Shown piece by piece: positions 1 through 8,359 of a stretch of 32,598 nucleotides of DNA. Under the pieces are notes generated by a model that was given only the letters and a program-made list of their open reading frames with translations, searched no databases and was not told the DNA's origin. The position numbers and the translations under genes are program-made. The stretch spans positions 1 to 32,598 of the forward strand of contig JAPKEJ010000028.1 in the NCBI GenBank assembly GCA_028822155.1, in the 5' to 3' direction. Position 1 is the first letter of the stretch. Every line of letters begins with the position of its first letter. Source of the DNA: Porticoccaceae bacterium. GTDB taxonomy: Bacteria > Pseudomonadota > Gammaproteobacteria > Pseudomonadales > Porticoccaceae.

Positions 1-9
1 CTGACCCCT

Positions 10-1497
10 CTATTGGGTTAATACTCGCTGAACAGCTATGTCCCAGCCAGCTACTTTGCAATCTCTCGCTGCTTTATTCATCTGCGGGTCAAAGGTTTTA
101 TCTAGCTGCCAACTCTGTGAAAAGCCCTTTTGATCAGGCCACACACCAGCTCTGGATCCAGCTAACCAAGCAGCACCCAAGGCCGTGGTTTCCGAGATAA
201 CTGGGCGATCTACTTGGGTTTGCAAAATATCTGAGAGGCATTGCATGGTCCAATCGCTGGCCACCATACCGCCATCCACTCTAAGCACCGTTTTTGCGAA
301 GTCGCCCCAATCGGCTTGCATCGCATTTAATAGATCTAGGGTTTGATAGCAGACGGATTCTAATGCAGCGCGAGAGATCTCAGCAGGTCCTGTTCCTCTG
401 GTTAGTCCGATGAGTGCGCCCCTTGCGTCGGCATCCCACCAGGGGGCACCTAGGCCTGTAAAGGCGGGAATCATGTAGACCTGCTGATTATCATCTGCCT
501 GTGCGGCCAGTTCACCCGATTGTTTCGCAGATTCGATAATGCCCAGACCGTCTCGTAGCCATTGCACTGCGGCGCCAGCAATAAAGATTGAGCCTTCCAG
601 GGCGTAGGTGGTTTTACCCTCTAGCTGATAGGCGATTGTGGTTAGCAATCGATTGTTTGATGTTACCGCTGCCGCCCCCGTGTTTAGAAGCGCAAAACAG
701 CCTGTGCCGTAAGTAGATTTCATCATGCCTGGCTCGAAGCAGGCTTGCCCTATAGTGGCGGCCTGTTGATCCCCCGCAATGCCGTAGATCTTGATTGGCT
801 TGCCAAATAGTTTTGTACTGCCAAAGTCGTCCGCGCTATTTTTAACTTCTGGAAGTAACTGCCGTGGAACGTTGAAAAGCTTTAATAGATCATCATCCCA
901 TTGCCCGGTGTGAATGTTATAAAGCATGGTTCGAGAGGCGTTGGTTGCATCTGTGGCATGTGACTGACCTTCGGTTAGGTTCCACAGTAACCATGTATCT
1001 ACGGTACCAAAAGCTAATTCACCGCGCTCTGCTCGTTTCCTAGCACCGTGAACTTTGTCGAGAATCCAGGCAATTTTAGTCGCTGAGAAATAGGGGTCCA
1101 GCAGTAGGCCTGTTCTCTCGATAACCAAAGGCTCATGATTTTGGCTCTTTAATTTACTGCATAGGGCTGCTGTTCGTCGATCTTGCCAGACAATAGCGTT
1201 AAAAATAGGCAGGCCAGTTTTTCTATCCCATATTAGGGTTGTTTCTCGTTGATTGGTAATACCAATAGCCGCTATGTCTGATGACGTGACACCGGCCTTA
1301 GCAATAACTTCTTGGCTGGTCTCTAGGGTGGTGCGCCAAATATCCATGGGATCATGTTCAACCCACCCAGAATCAGGAAAATGCTGGGAGAATTCCTTTT
1401 GCGATTGCCCGCATAGACTAAAATTCTCATTAAAGAGCATGCTTCTGGACGATGTAGTTCCTTGATCCAGTGCGAGTATAAGGTTGTTCATAGCCAT
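10..1497 (-). CDS. glpK: Glycerol kinase
   Basis: This FGGY-family kinase phosphorylates glycerol with ATP to sn-glycerol 3-phosphate in the cytoplasm, the entry step for glycerol use and phospholipid backbone supply. The 495-residue product has the usual full length. Visible family marks are the N-terminal phosphate-binding loop DQGTTSSR (residues 11-18), the substrate motif NQRET (82-86), DPYFSATK near 134-141, and AGDQQAA (241-247) whose Asp243 matches the catalytic base. The first ATG is favoured by an upstream AGGT, although [11 protein letters not shown] two codons later is possible. The gene lies 26 bp downstream of the RDD gene on the same strand, so the two may be cotranscribed. No glpF, glpD or glpR is in the window, so the usual glycerol operon is not seen here. 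The identification is very secure. Confidence 0.97.
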   Translation of the reverse strand: MAMNNLILALDQGTTSSRSMLFNENFSLCGQSQKEFSQHFPDSGWVEHDPMDIWRTTLETSQEVIAKAGVTSSDIAAIGITNQRETTLIWDRKTGLPIFNAIVWQDRRTAALCSKLKSQNHEPLVIERTGLLLDPYFSATKIAWILDKVHGARKRAERGELAFGTVDTWLLWNLTEGQSHATDATNASRTMLYNIHTGQWDDDLLKLFNVPRQLLPEVKNSADDFGSTKLFGKPIKIYGIAGDQQAATIGQACFEPGMMKSTYGTGCFALLNTGAAAVTSNNRLLTTIAYQLEGKTTYALEGSIFIAGAAVQWLRDGLGIIESAKQSGELAAQADDNQQVYMIPAFTGLGAPWWDADARGALIGLTRGTGPAEISRAALESVCYQTLDLLNAMQADWGDFAKTVLRVDGGMVASDWTMQCLSDILQTQVDRPVISETTALGAAWLAGSRAGVWPDQKGFSQSWQLDKTFDPQMNKAARDCKVAGWDIAVQRVLTQ

Positions 1498-1523
1498 ACA
1501 CTTTTACCTATTGCTGTCATCTG

Positions 1524-1991
1524 TTAGTTAGTTTTGGGCAATACTATTACTTCGGTCCCAGTATATCGATCATGGAGACATTGGTTGGCAGGTGGCAATA
1601 GGCACCATAAATAGCCGATACCCAGGCATGAGAGGGACAATGGGGCTGCTAAGCAGCGCTTCCAACATTGCGTGGGCGTTGCTAGGGTTCCATCGGGTTG
1701 TTGTAATCTAAGACGCCATGCTTTCATGCCAAGGGTCTGACCTTGCTTGCGCCAGCAGATCACGTAATACCCGCTAAGTGCTATATACAGACCAATAAAG
1801 CCCAGCCATTGCAGCAAAAGAGGGGGGTTGACCGCGGGTGCTCCATCTATGCCAATGATTATAATTCGCAAAATCAATAATACTGCTCCGTATCCGAGGG
1901 ATATGGCGAACAGCAAAAAGGCGTCATAGACCAAGCCCGCGAGTCGCCTTAACAAAGTTGCTGGGGGTGTTGTGCTAATGTTTAGGCTCAT
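1524..1991 (-). CDS. RDD family membrane protein
   Basis: This is a small integral membrane protein of 155 residues. It shows the RDD signature: an Arg/Asp motif RRLAGLVYD near residues 15-23 at the start of the first membrane segment, a second hydrophobic hairpin around 24-48 and 61-79, and a C-terminal HDRYTGTEVIVLPK segment typical of the family. The middle motif GQTLGMKAWRLRL is also characteristic (RDD proteins carry GxSxGKxxxxLRV-like sequences). The molecular function of most RDD proteins is unknown; some have been linked to ion exchange or stress. It is the first gene of a probable two-gene unit with glpK on the minus strand. Membership of the family is clear, but any substrate is not. 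Confidence 0.88.
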   Translation of the reverse strand: MSLNISTTPPATLLRRLAGLVYDAFLLFAISLGYGAVLLILRIIIIGIDGAPAVNPPLLLQWLGFIGLYIALSGYYVICWRKQGQTLGMKAWRLRLQQPDGTLATPTQCWKRCLAAPLSLSCLGIGYLWCLLPPANQCLHDRYTGTEVIVLPKTN

Positions 1992-2115
1992 GGTACAAAA
2001 AAATCCTTACTTAAAGCAGGCTGCTATTGGAGTTGAATTAACATAACAGAAGTGTGCCCAAAGCCAGTACAATGCGCAATCAGCGATTAGCAGATTAAAT
2101 AAAGTGGAGGTTATT

Positions 2116-2859
2116 TTGGATTGGATTTATGGTATTCATGCGGTGCAGACAATGCTTAAGTCATCACCTCAGCGTGTTACCGAATTGCATGTTCAGCAGG
2201 GCCGTAAAGATGATCGTCTTCAAAAGATCCATAATCTAGCAGAGCAACATGGCATCGCGCTGCAGTTGACCTCAGTTAAGCGCTTAGACGCAAAAGCCGA
2301 GGGTCGGCATCAGGGCGTCATGGCGCTCTGTCGTCCAGGTGAAACCTATGACGAGACCTTTCTTATGCAGTTGGCCGAAAAGCATGGAGCAAGCAGTTTG
2401 TTCCTGATGCTGGATGGAGTTACTGATCCCCACAACTTAGGGGCTTGCCTCCGCTCTGCTGATGGGGCTGGAGTTCACGCAGTTATCGTTCCTAAAGATA
2501 ATTCCGTAGGGTTAACGCCCGTAGTGCAAAAAGTAGCCTGTGGTGCGGCCGAAACTATACCCTTAATAACTGTCACCAACTTGACGAGAACTCTGGATAA
2601 ATTACAACAGCAGGGCGCCTGGGTAGTAGGCACTGATGGAGAGGCTGATCAAACCATCTACGATCTAGACTTGACTGGGCCGACTGTCATCGTTATGGGT
2701 TCAGAGGGAGATGGAATGCGGCAACTAACACGCAAGCAGTGTGATTTTTTGGCAAAATTACCCATGTCTGGAACTGTAGAAAGTTTAAATGTATCAGTAG
2801 CGACCGGAATCTGTTTGTTTGAGGCGGTTCGTCAACGGCAAAGTAAGTTATTGAAGTAA
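2116..2859 (+). CDS. rlmB: 23S rRNA (guanosine-2'-O)-methyltransferase RlmB
   Basis: This SpoU-class SPOUT methyltransferase uses S-adenosylmethionine to methylate the 2'-OH of G2251 in the 23S rRNA peptidyl-transferase loop. The N-terminal substrate-binding domain begins with [11 protein letters not shown]. The knot region carries the three SpoU motifs: [29 protein letters not shown], and [18 protein letters not shown]. An open frame reaches a GTG at 2104, but that GTG lies in the Shine-Dalgarno sequence GTGGAGG. The TTG at 2116, five bases after GGAGG, gives a 247-residue protein whose N-terminus aligns with E. coli RlmB (about 243 residues), so I choose it. It heads the classical rlmB-rpsF-rpsR-rplI-dnaB neighbourhood. 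Confidence 0.95.
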   Translation: MDWIYGIHAVQTMLKSSPQRVTELHVQQGRKDDRLQKIHNLAEQHGIALQLTSVKRLDAKAEGRHQGVMALCRPGETYDETFLMQLAEKHGASSLFLMLDGVTDPHNLGACLRSADGAGVHAVIVPKDNSVGLTPVVQKVACGAAETIPLITVTNLTRTLDKLQQQGAWVVGTDGEADQTIYDLDLTGPTVIVMGSEGDGMRQLTRKQCDFLAKLPMSGTVESLNVSVATGICLFEAVRQRQSKLLK

Positions 2860-3014
2860 GAGTGCAATATATCCATAAAGAACCTTTATAGATTTGGGAT
2901 CTGTGCATTGATGTCAAAAATATTCCGCTATATGAAGTTGCATTGCAGAGTGAAAAGACGCTAATCTAAGCATCAAAGGGAATTGTCCCACAAAGGGTTT
3001 GAAGTCTAGATTAG

Positions 3015-3608
3015 ATGGATCGTATGAGTACGAAATTATTTTCAATAGCTAATATCCTTAGCTTTTTACGTTTGGGATTAGTGCCTGTACTGGGATGGTT
3101 GGCTGCTTCTGGCGAGGACGTACTATTTTTGTGGGTGCTTGGCGTATGCTTGATTAGCGACGCGCTTGATGGTTACCTAGCTCGAAAGTTGAATCAGACT
3201 AGTGAACTAGGCGCTAAGTTGGACAGTTGGGGTGATGCTCTGACTTACGCCGCTATGATTCTAGGCCTATACCTTCTCTGGCCGGTCATCTTCTCCGACC
3301 AATCAATCTTTCTGCTGATGGCTACATTGTCCTTTTTAGTACCTTTGGCGGTGTCGGCAGCAAAATTCGGTGAATACCCTAGTTACCATACGTTGGGGGC
3401 TAAAATTGCCGCGTTGTTGATAGCACCTGCCTATTACCTGCTGATAATTATTGATGCAGATGTTTGGTTTAGAGTGGTTGTTCTCTTGTATTTACTAGTG
3501 GCTCTCGAAGAGATCGTCATTACCTGCCTGCTAAGCCATTCAAGGACCAATATCAGCTCTGCATGGACGCTTATTAAAGAGCTGCGAAATCATTCCAAAA
3601 GTGATTAA
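3015..3608 (+). CDS. CDP-alcohol phosphatidyltransferase family protein
   Basis: This is a 197-residue polytopic membrane enzyme. The family signature D-x2-DG-x2-AR-x8-G-x3-D-x3-D is complete: Asp49, Asp52-Gly53, Ala56-Arg57, Gly66, Asp70 and Asp74. All residues that bind the CDP-diacylglycerol pyrophosphate and the two metal ions are therefore present. Members transfer a phosphatidyl group from CDP-diacylglycerol to an alcohol such as glycerol 3-phosphate, serine, inositol or another lipid. The acceptor cannot be read from the sequence. It is distinct from the PssA encoded further on and shorter than PssA, and could be a PgsA-like paralogue. It lies between rlmB and rpsF, where most gammaproteobacteria have no such gene. 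The start is uncertain: ATG at 3015 or 3024, with no strong ribosome-binding site at either. Confidence 0.85.
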   Translation: MDRMSTKLFSIANILSFLRLGLVPVLGWLAASGEDVLFLWVLGVCLISDALDGYLARKLNQTSELGAKLDSWGDALTYAAMILGLYLLWPVIFSDQSIFLLMATLSFLVPLAVSAAKFGEYPSYHTLGAKIAALLIAPAYYLLIIIDADVWFRVVVLLYLLVALEEIVITCLLSHSRTNISSAWTLIKELRNHSKSD

Positions 3609-3639
3609 CACACCAGTCAAAAAGTTTAGTAATCGCGTG

Positions 3640-3668
3640 TTGCAAGTGTCGGATCAAATCACTACAAT
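3640..3668 (+). promoter_or_regulatory. Sigma-70 promoter of the rpsF operon
   Basis: TTGCAA (3640-3645) and TACAAT (3663-3668) are separated by exactly 17 bp and lie about 100 bp upstream of rpsF. Transcription would start near 3675. This is one of the best promoter matches in the window and fits a highly expressed ribosomal protein operon. It is a call from sequence only. Confidence 0.65.
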
Positions 3669-3674
3669 AGCGCG

Positions 3675-3769
3675 CCTTTAAAGCGTCGGACAATGTTGTT
3701 CGGCACTCCTTGTCTCACCGTGTAGCTAAATAGCTTTAACGGGAGGCTTTTAACCCATGAGGAGCTACA
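3675..3769 (+). promoter_or_regulatory. Structured rpsF leader, possible S6:S18 autoregulatory site
   Basis: The 5' untranslated region can form a hairpin CGGACAA/TTGTTCG (3687-3693 with 3696-3702). It also has a perfect 7-bp pairing TGTAGCT (3721-3727) with AGCTACA (3763-3769). The latter directly follows CACCG (3716-3720) and would enclose the Shine-Dalgarno GAGGAG (3759-3764). In many bacteria the S6:S18 complex binds an rpsF leader containing a conserved CCG bulge and represses translation; arrangement and location here fit that model. I have not compared it with the published covariance model, so this remains a proposal. Confidence 0.45.
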
Positions 3770-4279
3770 ATGCGTCACTACGAAATCGTATTTTTGGTCC
3801 ATCCAGACCAAAGCGAACAAGTCCCTGGTATGGTCGAGCGTTACACTGCGTCTGTCGTTGCAGGTAACGGCACTGTCCACAGAACTGAAGACTGGGGTCG
3901 CCGTCAGCTAGCCTACCCCATCAACAAAATACATAAAGCTCATTATATTTTAATGAACGTAGAGTGCGGACAAGAAGTACTCGACGAGTTGAACTCAACT
4001 TTCCGCTATAACGATGCAGTGATTCGCAGCATGGTAATTCGTCGTAAGGACGCTGTTACAGGTGAATCCCCGATCATGAAGTTAGAAAACTCTGAACGTG
4101 CTGACAAAGAAGCGCGCGAGCGTCGCAATGCAGCTAAGGCAGCAGCAGACAAAGCCAAGGCGGCAGCGGATGCGGTTGAAGAAGAGAAAAAATCAGATGA
4201 TGCTGAGGTAGTTGCTGAAGTTGAAGTTGAAGTTGAAGTCAAAGTCGAAGAGCAATCAGATGCGGATAAAGGAGAATAA
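3770..4279 (+). CDS. rpsF: 30S ribosomal protein S6
   Basis: S6 binds the central domain of 16S rRNA together with S18 in the platform of the small subunit. Residues 1-100 form the standard S6 fold, starting [18 protein letters not shown] and including the conserved [11 protein letters not shown] segment (41-51). The protein has 169 residues, against roughly 130-135 in E. coli. The extra length is a low-complexity tail from about residue 104, first Ala/Lys/Arg-rich and then very acidic with alternating Val-Glu repeats. In E. coli the S6 C-terminus is modified by RimK, which adds glutamates; here a Glu-rich tail is encoded directly. The gene is followed by rpsR after 2 bp, and a GAGGAG ribosome-binding site precedes the ATG. 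Confidence 0.97.
   Translation: MRHYEIVFLVHPDQSEQVPGMVERYTASVVAGNGTVHRTEDWGRRQLAYPINKIHKAHYILMNVECGQEVLDELNSTFRYNDAVIRSMVIRRKDAVTGESPIMKLENSERADKEARERRNAAKAAADKAKAAADAVEEEKKSDDAEVVAEVEVEVEVKVEEQSDADKGE
4217..4252 (+). repeat. In-frame hexanucleotide repeat in the rpsF tail
   Basis: Three exact GAAGTT units (4217-4234) are followed by GAAGTC, AAAGTC and GAAGAG, encoding the Glu-Val run near the S6 C-terminus. The unit is six bases, so gain or loss of copies by slippage would keep the reading frame and change only tail length. Confidence 0.85.
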
Positions 4280-4281
4280 TC

Positions 4282-4509
4282 ATGGCTAAGTTTGTACGTC
4301 GTAGAAAATTTTGTCGTTTTACCGCTGAAGGCGCTACCGAGATTGATTACAAAGATTTAGATACTTTGAAAGGTTACGTGTCAGAGAGCGGTAAAATTGT
4401 TCCAAGTCGCATTACTGGAACTAAAGCTCGTTATCAGCGTGAGTTGTCTGAAGCAATTAAGCGTTCGCGTTACATTGCTTTGCTTCCATACACTGATAGC
4501 CATAAGTAA
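4282..4509 (+). CDS. rpsR: 30S ribosomal protein S18
   Basis: This 75-residue protein has the usual length and sequence of bacterial S18, with the basic N-terminal segment [10 protein letters not shown] and the conserved core [19 protein letters not shown]18 pairs with S6 on the ribosomal platform. In E. coli its N-terminal Ala is acetylated by RimI, a homologue of which is also encoded in this window at 17047-17496. The gene starts 2 bp after rpsF and is surely cotranscribed with it, with a GGAG ribosome-binding site inside the end of rpsF. Confidence 0.98.
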   Translation: MAKFVRRRKFCRFTAEGATEIDYKDLDTLKGYVSESGKIVPSRITGTKARYQRELSEAIKRSRYIALLPYTDSHK

Positions 4510-4526
4510 GCCTGAGGGTAACTGCT

Positions 4527-5384
4527 GTGCGCGCCCTAGCTGAGTTTATTATGCGTGGGCGGATGCAGGCCTGTTTGGTCGCGCTACTAGGTAGTTTTTT
4601 TCCTTTTGTTAGTCCGGCAACTATTGGTTTGGTCACCTTAACTAAAGGTAGTACGGAGGGAACATTAGTCGCGTTGTGGGCACTACTGCCTCTGATAGTT
4701 GGCTATTTTATTAGTGGGGCAACGCCGTTTTTAACGATTGTCTCTGGCCTCGCCCTAGTTAATATGGTGGTGGTTGCTAACGTTCTTCGTCAGACTGTAG
4801 CTTGGTCGGCCACGTTGAGCGGGGCTGTGATAGCTGGGGCCTTATTTGCGGGAGTCTCAGGTGTTTTATTTGGCGATGATTTAGCATCTATAGTACTAGA
4901 AATAGATACCGTGTTTGAGAAGATGTCGCAGCAATTAGATCAGAGTATGGCTGCGCCGAGTGGCACCATGATGCTGGCAATATCATCATGGATGATCGCG
5001 CTGAGTACTATCGCTGGTTTATTTGTGTCTAGGTGGTGGCAGGCAATACTTTACAACCCAGGTGGATTCCAACAAGAATTCCATGGAATAAGGTTAGACT
5101 CTAAACTAGGTTTAGCGCTGGCTGTATTGATGGGCGCTGGGGTGTTGTTGCCGGATGATTACAGGATCTGGGTGCAGGTAGCCTCGATTCCGTTACTGGT
5201 AGCTGGGTTGGCTCTGGTGCACTGCTGGGTGAAGGTTAAAGCAAAGGGTATCCAGTGGTTGGTCTTTGTTTATTTAGGGCTTATAGTTTATAGCCCCATT
5301 ATTATGGCGCTGTTGGTGCTGGTTGGTTTGGCTGACAGCTTTATGAATTTAAGAACAAGATTAGCGAGTGATACTCACCGTTAA
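4527..5384 (+). CDS. DUF2232/YybS-like polytopic membrane protein
   Basis: This is an uncharacterised membrane protein of 285 residues with about eight hydrophobic segments, placed between rpsR and rplI. A membrane gene in this slot is common in Pseudomonas-like gammaproteobacteria, and in YybS-type proteins elsewhere that neighbour rplI. That position is the main reason for the DUF2232/YybS label. The start is the GTG at 4527, preceded by GAGGG. Segments run from residues 14-33 through to 255-272, with a soluble loop around residues 123-145. No catalytic motif can be seen and I assign no function. Cotranscription with the ribosomal genes is likely (17-bp gap upstream, 35-bp gap downstream). 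Confidence 0.7.
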   Translation: MRALAEFIMRGRMQACLVALLGSFFPFVSPATIGLVTLTKGSTEGTLVALWALLPLIVGYFISGATPFLTIVSGLALVNMVVVANVLRQTVAWSATLSGAVIAGALFAGVSGVLFGDDLASIVLEIDTVFEKMSQQLDQSMAAPSGTMMLAISSWMIALSTIAGLFVSRWWQAILYNPGGFQQEFHGIRLDSKLGLALAVLMGAGVLLPDDYRIWVQVASIPLLVAGLALVHCWVKVKAKGIQWLVFVYLGLIVYSPIIMALLVLVGLADSFMNLRTRLASDTHR

Positions 5385-5419
5385 TCTCGTTTGAATAGTG
5401 AAATATAGAGGATATTAAT

Positions 5420-5869
5420 ATGCAAGTTATTCTGCTTGAAAAGATTGGTAAGTTGGGAAACATTGGCGATAGAGCAAATGTTAAAGCTGGCTTTGGCCGT
5501 AACTACCTTATACCTCAGGGTAAAGCGGTTTTCGCTACCGATAAAAATATCGCTGAATTTGAACTGAGACGAGCAGGACTCGAAGCTCAGGCAGCGGATA
5601 AATTAGGCGAAGCTCAGGTCCGAGCTGATAAATTAAAAGCTGTTGGTGTTATTACCATTACAGCCATCGCTGGCGATGAAGGCAAATTGTTTGGCTCAGT
5701 AGGGGCTAGAGAGCTTGAAGATGCTATTGCAGCTGCTGGTAGCGACGTAACTAAGAATGAAATCAGCTTGCCTGAAGGTCCTTTGCGTCACGTGGGTGAG
5801 TTTAATATCGACGTGCAATTGCACACAGATATTACTGAAACAATTACCGTTGTTATTGAAGCGGAATAA
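5420..5869 (+). CDS. rplI: 50S ribosomal protein L9
   Basis: L9 binds domain V of 23S rRNA near the L1 stalk through its N-terminal domain and reaches out along the 30S subunit through a long helix. The product has 149 residues, the normal size. The N-terminal signature MQVILLEKIGKLGNIGD and the GFGRNYLIPQGKA motif are present, followed by the connecting helix (about 45-75) and the C-terminal domain with GKLFGSVG. It is the last ribosomal gene of the cluster and is followed after 35 bp by a strong terminator. Confidence 0.98.
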   Translation: MQVILLEKIGKLGNIGDRANVKAGFGRNYLIPQGKAVFATDKNIAEFELRRAGLEAQAADKLGEAQVRADKLKAVGVITITAIAGDEGKLFGSVGARELEDAIAAAGSDVTKNEISLPEGPLRHVGEFNIDVQLHTDITETITVVIEAE

Positions 5870-5904
5870 TTTTAGCTCGTTAAAAACGTCTAAAGTTGTT
5901 GCGT

Positions 5905-5945
5905 AACGGCACTGCCTCTGAATAAGATGCAGTGCCGTTTTTGTT
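5905..5945 (+). terminator. Rho-independent terminator after rplI
   Basis: AACGGCACTGC (5905-5915) and GCAGTGCCGTT (5929-5939) form a perfect 11-bp stem with a 13-nt loop, followed by TTTTTG. It ends the rpsF-rpsR-rplI unit, so dnaB must have its own promoter in the remaining 80 bp or rely on read-through. Confidence 0.93.
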
Positions 5946-6023
5946 TGTCGGGTTTATTACTTATACTACCCGTACAGCAATCTACAAACTAACTATTGTC
6001 AGCATAGGTTAAATATCTCTGGT

Positions 6024-7472
6024 ATGAATGAAGCGCTCTTTGCAGAACCTAGTGTCAGTCAGCCATTACCTCACTCAATAGAGGCAGAGCAGGCTGTTCT
6101 TGGCGGATTAATGTTAAAGAACGATGCCTTCGACTCAATTGCCGAAGTGTTGTCTGAGAGTGATTTCTATAGCAAAGACCATCAACTGATCTTTACGGCA
6201 ATGGGCCGGTTGTCGTTAGAGAACCAACCATTTGATCCAATTACACTTTCTGAATCACTCCAAAATTCTAATGAACTCTCAGCTGTCGGGGGTGCTGAGT
6301 ATCTAGTTGATTTGGCTAGTAGCACGCCAAGTTCTGCGAATATAAAAGCTTATACTCAAATTGTTCTGGAACGGTCAATTGTTCGGCAGCTAATTGGGGC
6401 GGCTAGTGACATTGTGCGCAAGGGATACAACCCTTTGGGTTGGGATAGCTCTAAATTACTTGCGGAAGCCGAGAGTAGACTCCAGGAGATCATTGAGAAT
6501 CGACCTAAGAAGGGCGGTTTTAAGGAAGTTAACTCTCTTATCAAAGCGGCAGTTGAGCGGCTAGATGAATTATTCAAGAACGACTCTGATATTACCGGAT
6601 TGAGTACGGGGTTTAGCGATCTTGATAAAATGACATCTGGTTGGCAGAAATCTGATTTGGTTATTATAGCCGGCCGACCGTCTATGGGTAAGACCGCTTT
6701 TGCGATGAATATGGTGGAGCATGCCACTCTTAATCAAGACCGGCCAGTGTTAGTTTTTTCCTTAGAGATGCCGGCTGATCAGTTAATTATTCGTATGCTA
6801 TCTTCTATCGGAAAGATTGACCAGACGCGTATGCGCTCTGGAAATTTGGTTGAGGACGATTGGCCTAGGCTTAGCAGTGCGGCCCAACGGTTAAAAGATA
6901 AGCCGCTATTTATTGATGATTCTGCAGGCATTACCCCTCTTGAAATGCGCAACAGAATCAAGCAGTTTACCCGAGAACGGGTTGAGCAGTTGCGGCAGGA
7001 ATGGCATCTTAAACACGGCGCTGATACTCCGGCGGACACAGAGGCTCTTTACGCTCAAGCGCAGCCTGGGATGATTATGGTAGATTACTTGCAGTTGATG
7101 AATGGCAGTAATGCTGCTGAAGGTAGGGTGCAGGAGATTTCACAGATATCTAGAGAGCTAAAAGGGTTAGCTCGGGAGTATGAATGCCCGATGATAGCGC
7201 TTTCACAGCTTAGTCGTAATGTGGAACAGCGACCTAATAAACGACCTGTCAATGCAGACCTTAGAGATTCTGGAGCGATCGAGCAGGATGCAGATGTGAT
7301 TGCTTTTATTTATCGCGATGAGGTTTATAACGAAGACAGTCCCGACAAGGGCACGGCAGAAATTATTATTGGCAAACAGCGAAACGGGCCGATCGGCACC
7401 TGTCGATTGATGTTTATGGGCAAGTATACTCGGTTTGAAAATCTTGCTAGTGATCATTTCGCGGACCGCTAA
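6024..7472 (+). CDS. dnaB: Replicative DNA helicase DnaB
   Basis: This hexameric helicase travels 5' to 3' on the lagging-strand template at the replication fork and recruits DnaG primase. The N-terminal domain, with the conserved start PHSIEAEQAVLGGLML (16-31), is followed by a linker near residues 160-190. The RecA-like motor carries Walker A GRPSMGKT (217-224), the Walker B-like MIMVDYLQLM, and the DnaB motif SQLSRNVEQRPNKRP. The 482-residue length is normal, with no intein insertion. It follows rplI behind a terminator and precedes panC by 21 bp. Confidence 0.98.
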   Translation: MNEALFAEPSVSQPLPHSIEAEQAVLGGLMLKNDAFDSIAEVLSESDFYSKDHQLIFTAMGRLSLENQPFDPITLSESLQNSNELSAVGGAEYLVDLASSTPSSANIKAYTQIVLERSIVRQLIGAASDIVRKGYNPLGWDSSKLLAEAESRLQEIIENRPKKGGFKEVNSLIKAAVERLDELFKNDSDITGLSTGFSDLDKMTSGWQKSDLVIIAGRPSMGKTAFAMNMVEHATLNQDRPVLVFSLEMPADQLIIRMLSSIGKIDQTRMRSGNLVEDDWPRLSSAAQRLKDKPLFIDDSAGITPLEMRNRIKQFTRERVEQLRQEWHLKHGADTPADTEALYAQAQPGMIMVDYLQLMNGSNAAEGRVQEISQISRELKGLAREYECPMIALSQLSRNVEQRPNKRPVNADLRDSGAIEQDADVIAFIYRDEVYNEDSPDKGTAEIIIGKQRNGPIGTCRLMFMGKYTRFENLASDHFADR

Positions 7473-7493
7473 TCCGCGCCTCAAAGGTAATCG

Positions 7494-8348
7494 ATGATGA
7501 AGGTTTTTCACACTATCAGTGGACTCCGAGACGATCTTGTTAGCGATCGAATAAAGGGGCTACGAATAGGTTTTGTTCCAACGATGGGTAATCTCCACGA
7601 GGGTCACCTAGCATTGTTACAGCAAGCAAAGAAAACCAATGACATTGTAGTTTGCTCGATTTTCGTTAACGCGCTCCAATTTGGCCTCAATGAAGACTGG
7701 GATAAATACCCACGCACCTATCAAAGCGACGTTGATCAGCTTCGTGCTGCGGGTTGTGATTACCTGTTCCATCCCGATGATACCGAGATGTACCCTAACG
7801 GTCTGGACACTCAAAGCCGAGTTATCTGTCCGACCATGACTGATGTTTTGTGTGGTGCAAGTCGTCCGGGACACTTTGAGGGCGTCACGACGGTAGTTAG
7901 TAAGCTATTTAATATTGTTCAGCCCGATGAGGCGATCTTTGGGATTAAGGACTATCAGCAATTAGCGGTAATCAGACGAATGGTAGAAGATCTCTGCCTG
8001 CCTATTCAGATCAGTGCCGCACCTATTTATCGTGAAGTTGATGGCCTGGCGATGAGTTCACGCAATCGTTATATTACGGATGATGAGAGACCTCTGGTCA
8101 CGGTACTTAAAGATAATCTCGACTGGATTGCGGCGCAAATTAAAGAGGGTAATAAAGAGTTTTCTTCACTTGAAGCTGCCGCCGTACGACGGATAACCGA
8201 GGCAGGATTTACAGTTGATTACATAACCTGCACCAACAGTAAAACGTTGGATCTTGCTGCCTTTGATGATGAAAATATCACAGTTTTAGGAGCTATCTTC
8301 ACCCAGGCCGCGCGCTTAATAGACAATGTTAGCCTAGTAAAACGCTAG
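7494..8348 (+). CDS. panC: Pantothenate synthetase
   Basis: This enzyme joins pantoate and beta-alanine with ATP to make pantothenate, the last step before coenzyme A assembly. The HIGH-type nucleotide-binding motif is seen in [10 protein letters not shown] (29-38), the pantoate site in FVNALQFG, and the second nucleotide motif in AMSSRN. The FGIKDYQQL segment differs from the usual FGEKDYQQL at one position, and VNALQFG has Ala where Pro is usual; neither should abolish activity. At 284 residues the protein is full length. Two ATG codons (7494, 7497) are usable after AAAGG. panB and panD, frequent partners, are not present here. The gene ends only 11 bp from the convergent amidohydrolase. 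Confidence 0.96.
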   Translation: MMKVFHTISGLRDDLVSDRIKGLRIGFVPTMGNLHEGHLALLQQAKKTNDIVVCSIFVNALQFGLNEDWDKYPRTYQSDVDQLRAAGCDYLFHPDDTEMYPNGLDTQSRVICPTMTDVLCGASRPGHFEGVTTVVSKLFNIVQPDEAIFGIKDYQQLAVIRRMVEDLCLPIQISAAPIYREVDGLAMSSRNRYITDDERPLVTVLKDNLDWIAAQIKEGNKEFSSLEAAAVRRITEAGFTVDYITCTNSKTLDLAAFDDENITVLGAIFTQAARLIDNVSLVKR

Positions 8349-8359
8349 CTTAAATATCG

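Noticed and set aside
2875-2890. Hairpin CATAAAG/CTTTATA after rlmB as a terminator
   Set aside because: The stem is AT-rich with a 3-nt loop and has no following T-run.
4006-4242. Ser/Thr/Ala-rich open frame on the minus strand inside rpsF
   Set aside because: It is the mirror of the low-complexity S6 tail; its repeats come from the GAAGTT units.
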